Origin: Bacilli bacterium
GTDB lineage: Bacteria > Bacillota_I > Bacilli_A > RFN20 > CAG-631
Assembly: GCA_900754115.1 (NCBI GenBank)
Contig: CAAEBM010000025.1
Coordinates: 29,606-93,605 of the forward strand
Length of the DNA stretch: 64,000 nucleotides
Reading direction: 5' to 3'
Made by a program: the position numbers and the translations under genes. Below, piece after piece: positions 63,569-64,000 of the stretch (positions are counted from its first letter, which is position 1; every line of letters starts with the position of its first letter). A model generated the notes under the pieces. The model did no database searches, was not told the DNA's origin, and saw only the letters and a list, made by a program, of their open reading frames with translations.

Positions 63569-64000
63569 ATGAAATTTTTAATTTTATCATGTAAAACTGG
63601 TGGAGGCCATGATTCGGCTGCCAATGCTTTAAAATATCAATTTGAAAAAATGGGACATGAAGCCTTTGTTTTTGACTATTTAACGCTTGCAGGAGAAAAA
63701 GTAGCAAAAAGAGTGGCAAATGCTTACGTCAATACAGTTAAAATGGCTCCTTATGTTTTTGGAGTATTGTATAAGTTGGGAATGTACGTTAGTAAACATT
63801 CAAAAGAATCTCCTATTTATAAAATAAATAAAAAGATGGCAAAATATTTAATTCCTTATTTAGAGGAGCACCACTATGATGCAATTATTATGACTCATCT
63901 TTTTCCTGCTGAGACTTTAACTTATATGAAAAAAGAAAATGTCAAATTGCCACTTTTTGTAGGAGTTGCTACCGATTATACTTGTACACCATTTTGGGAG
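63569..64000 (+). CDS. Processive diacylglycerol beta-glycosyltransferase-like, 5' part
   Basis: The first 144 codons of a GT28-type enzyme of the MGDG-synthase/UgtP family, cut by the window end. It opens with KFLILSCKTGGGHDSAANALKYQFEKMGHEAFVFDYL and continues with AIIMTHLFPAETLTYMKKE and VGVATDYTCTPFW, all typical. The sugar-nucleotide site lies outside the window. It would glycosylate diacylglycerol to make membrane glycolipid, the usual anchor for the polymer made by LtaS-type enzymes. It is one base after plsY, in the MarR operon. Confidence 0.9.
   Translation, partial: MKFLILSCKTGGGHDSAANALKYQFEKMGHEAFVFDYLTLAGEKVAKRVANAYVNTVKMAPYVFGVLYKLGMYVSKHSKESPIYKINKKMAKYLIPYLEEHHYDAIIMTHLFPAETLTYMKKENVKLPLFVGVATDYTCTPFWE

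Noticed and set aside
1..64000. CRISPR array, tRNA, rRNA or intact insertion sequence
   Set aside because: No repeat-spacer pattern, cloverleaf, rRNA-like block or transposase frame was noticed on either strand.

Overview
The window is strongly A+T-rich. Its ribosome-binding sites are GGAGG or GGTGA type, its lipoprotein signal peptides are Gram-positive, and the operon gmk-priA-rsmB-rlmN-prpC-prkC-rsgA is a classic Bacillota arrangement. A CotD-like coat protein, two YjcZ-like micro-proteins and an LtaS-like enzyme fit a Bacilli/Erysipelotrichia-type gut bacterium, probably able to sporulate. Species cannot be named from the sequence alone. No tRNA, rRNA, CRISPR array or complete insertion sequence was seen.

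Layout. 1-7133: housekeeping operon on the minus strand, with rsgA cut by the window edge. 7247-10269: rqcH, then small minus-strand coat/YjcZ genes and an HU-like protein with a long C-terminal extension. 10422-19703: two large PrsA/SurA-like lipoproteins, a HIT protein, yhaM, recX, two membrane proteins and a lipoprotein. 19709-29417: minus-strand glycogen/alpha-glucan operon (glgB, glgP, pulA, SGNH esterase) and a divergent LtaS-like synthase. 29418-30274: a decayed, gene-free scar with a response-regulator remnant. 30275-41001: phosphodiesterase plus DUF4127 pair, malL, small transporter, YiiX-like protein, degV, a frameshifted dxs and a lipoprotein. 41080-45920: an apparently transferred island of histidine kinase, response regulator, a 148-residue orphan and a fused MacB-type ABC transporter, with an array of four 11-bp-spaced regulator boxes in the divergent promoter. 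45999-49324: nitroreductase, D-2-hydroxyacid dehydrogenase, methyltransferase and a membrane protein.

The most notable part is 49509-62103, a tightly packed minus-strand operon. It runs from a lipoprotein solute-binding protein through two FecCD permeases, a FecE ATPase, two transglutaminase-fold lipoproteins and a large FIVAR lipoprotein to a NifH-like Fe protein and two short nitrogenase-component-1-like subunits. It has no nif cofactor genes, so it is not nitrogen fixation. It looks like a capture-import-reduce system: surface lipoproteins and a metallophore/tetrapyrrole-class ABC importer feed an ATP-dependent nitrogenase-like reductase. Both transglutaminase-fold proteins carry Cys where the catalytic Asp is expected. 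The promoter carries two GTTAG-N6-CTAAC operators, one lying between its -35 and -10. Divergent to it is a MarR-plsY-glycolipid glycosyltransferase operon with its own perfect 25-bp palindrome.

Three genes have apparent single-event lesions: an in-frame stop in the FIVAR lipoprotein, a poly-A frameshift at the start of a FecCD permease and a one-base frameshift near the end of dxs. These may be assembly errors, slippage or true decay.
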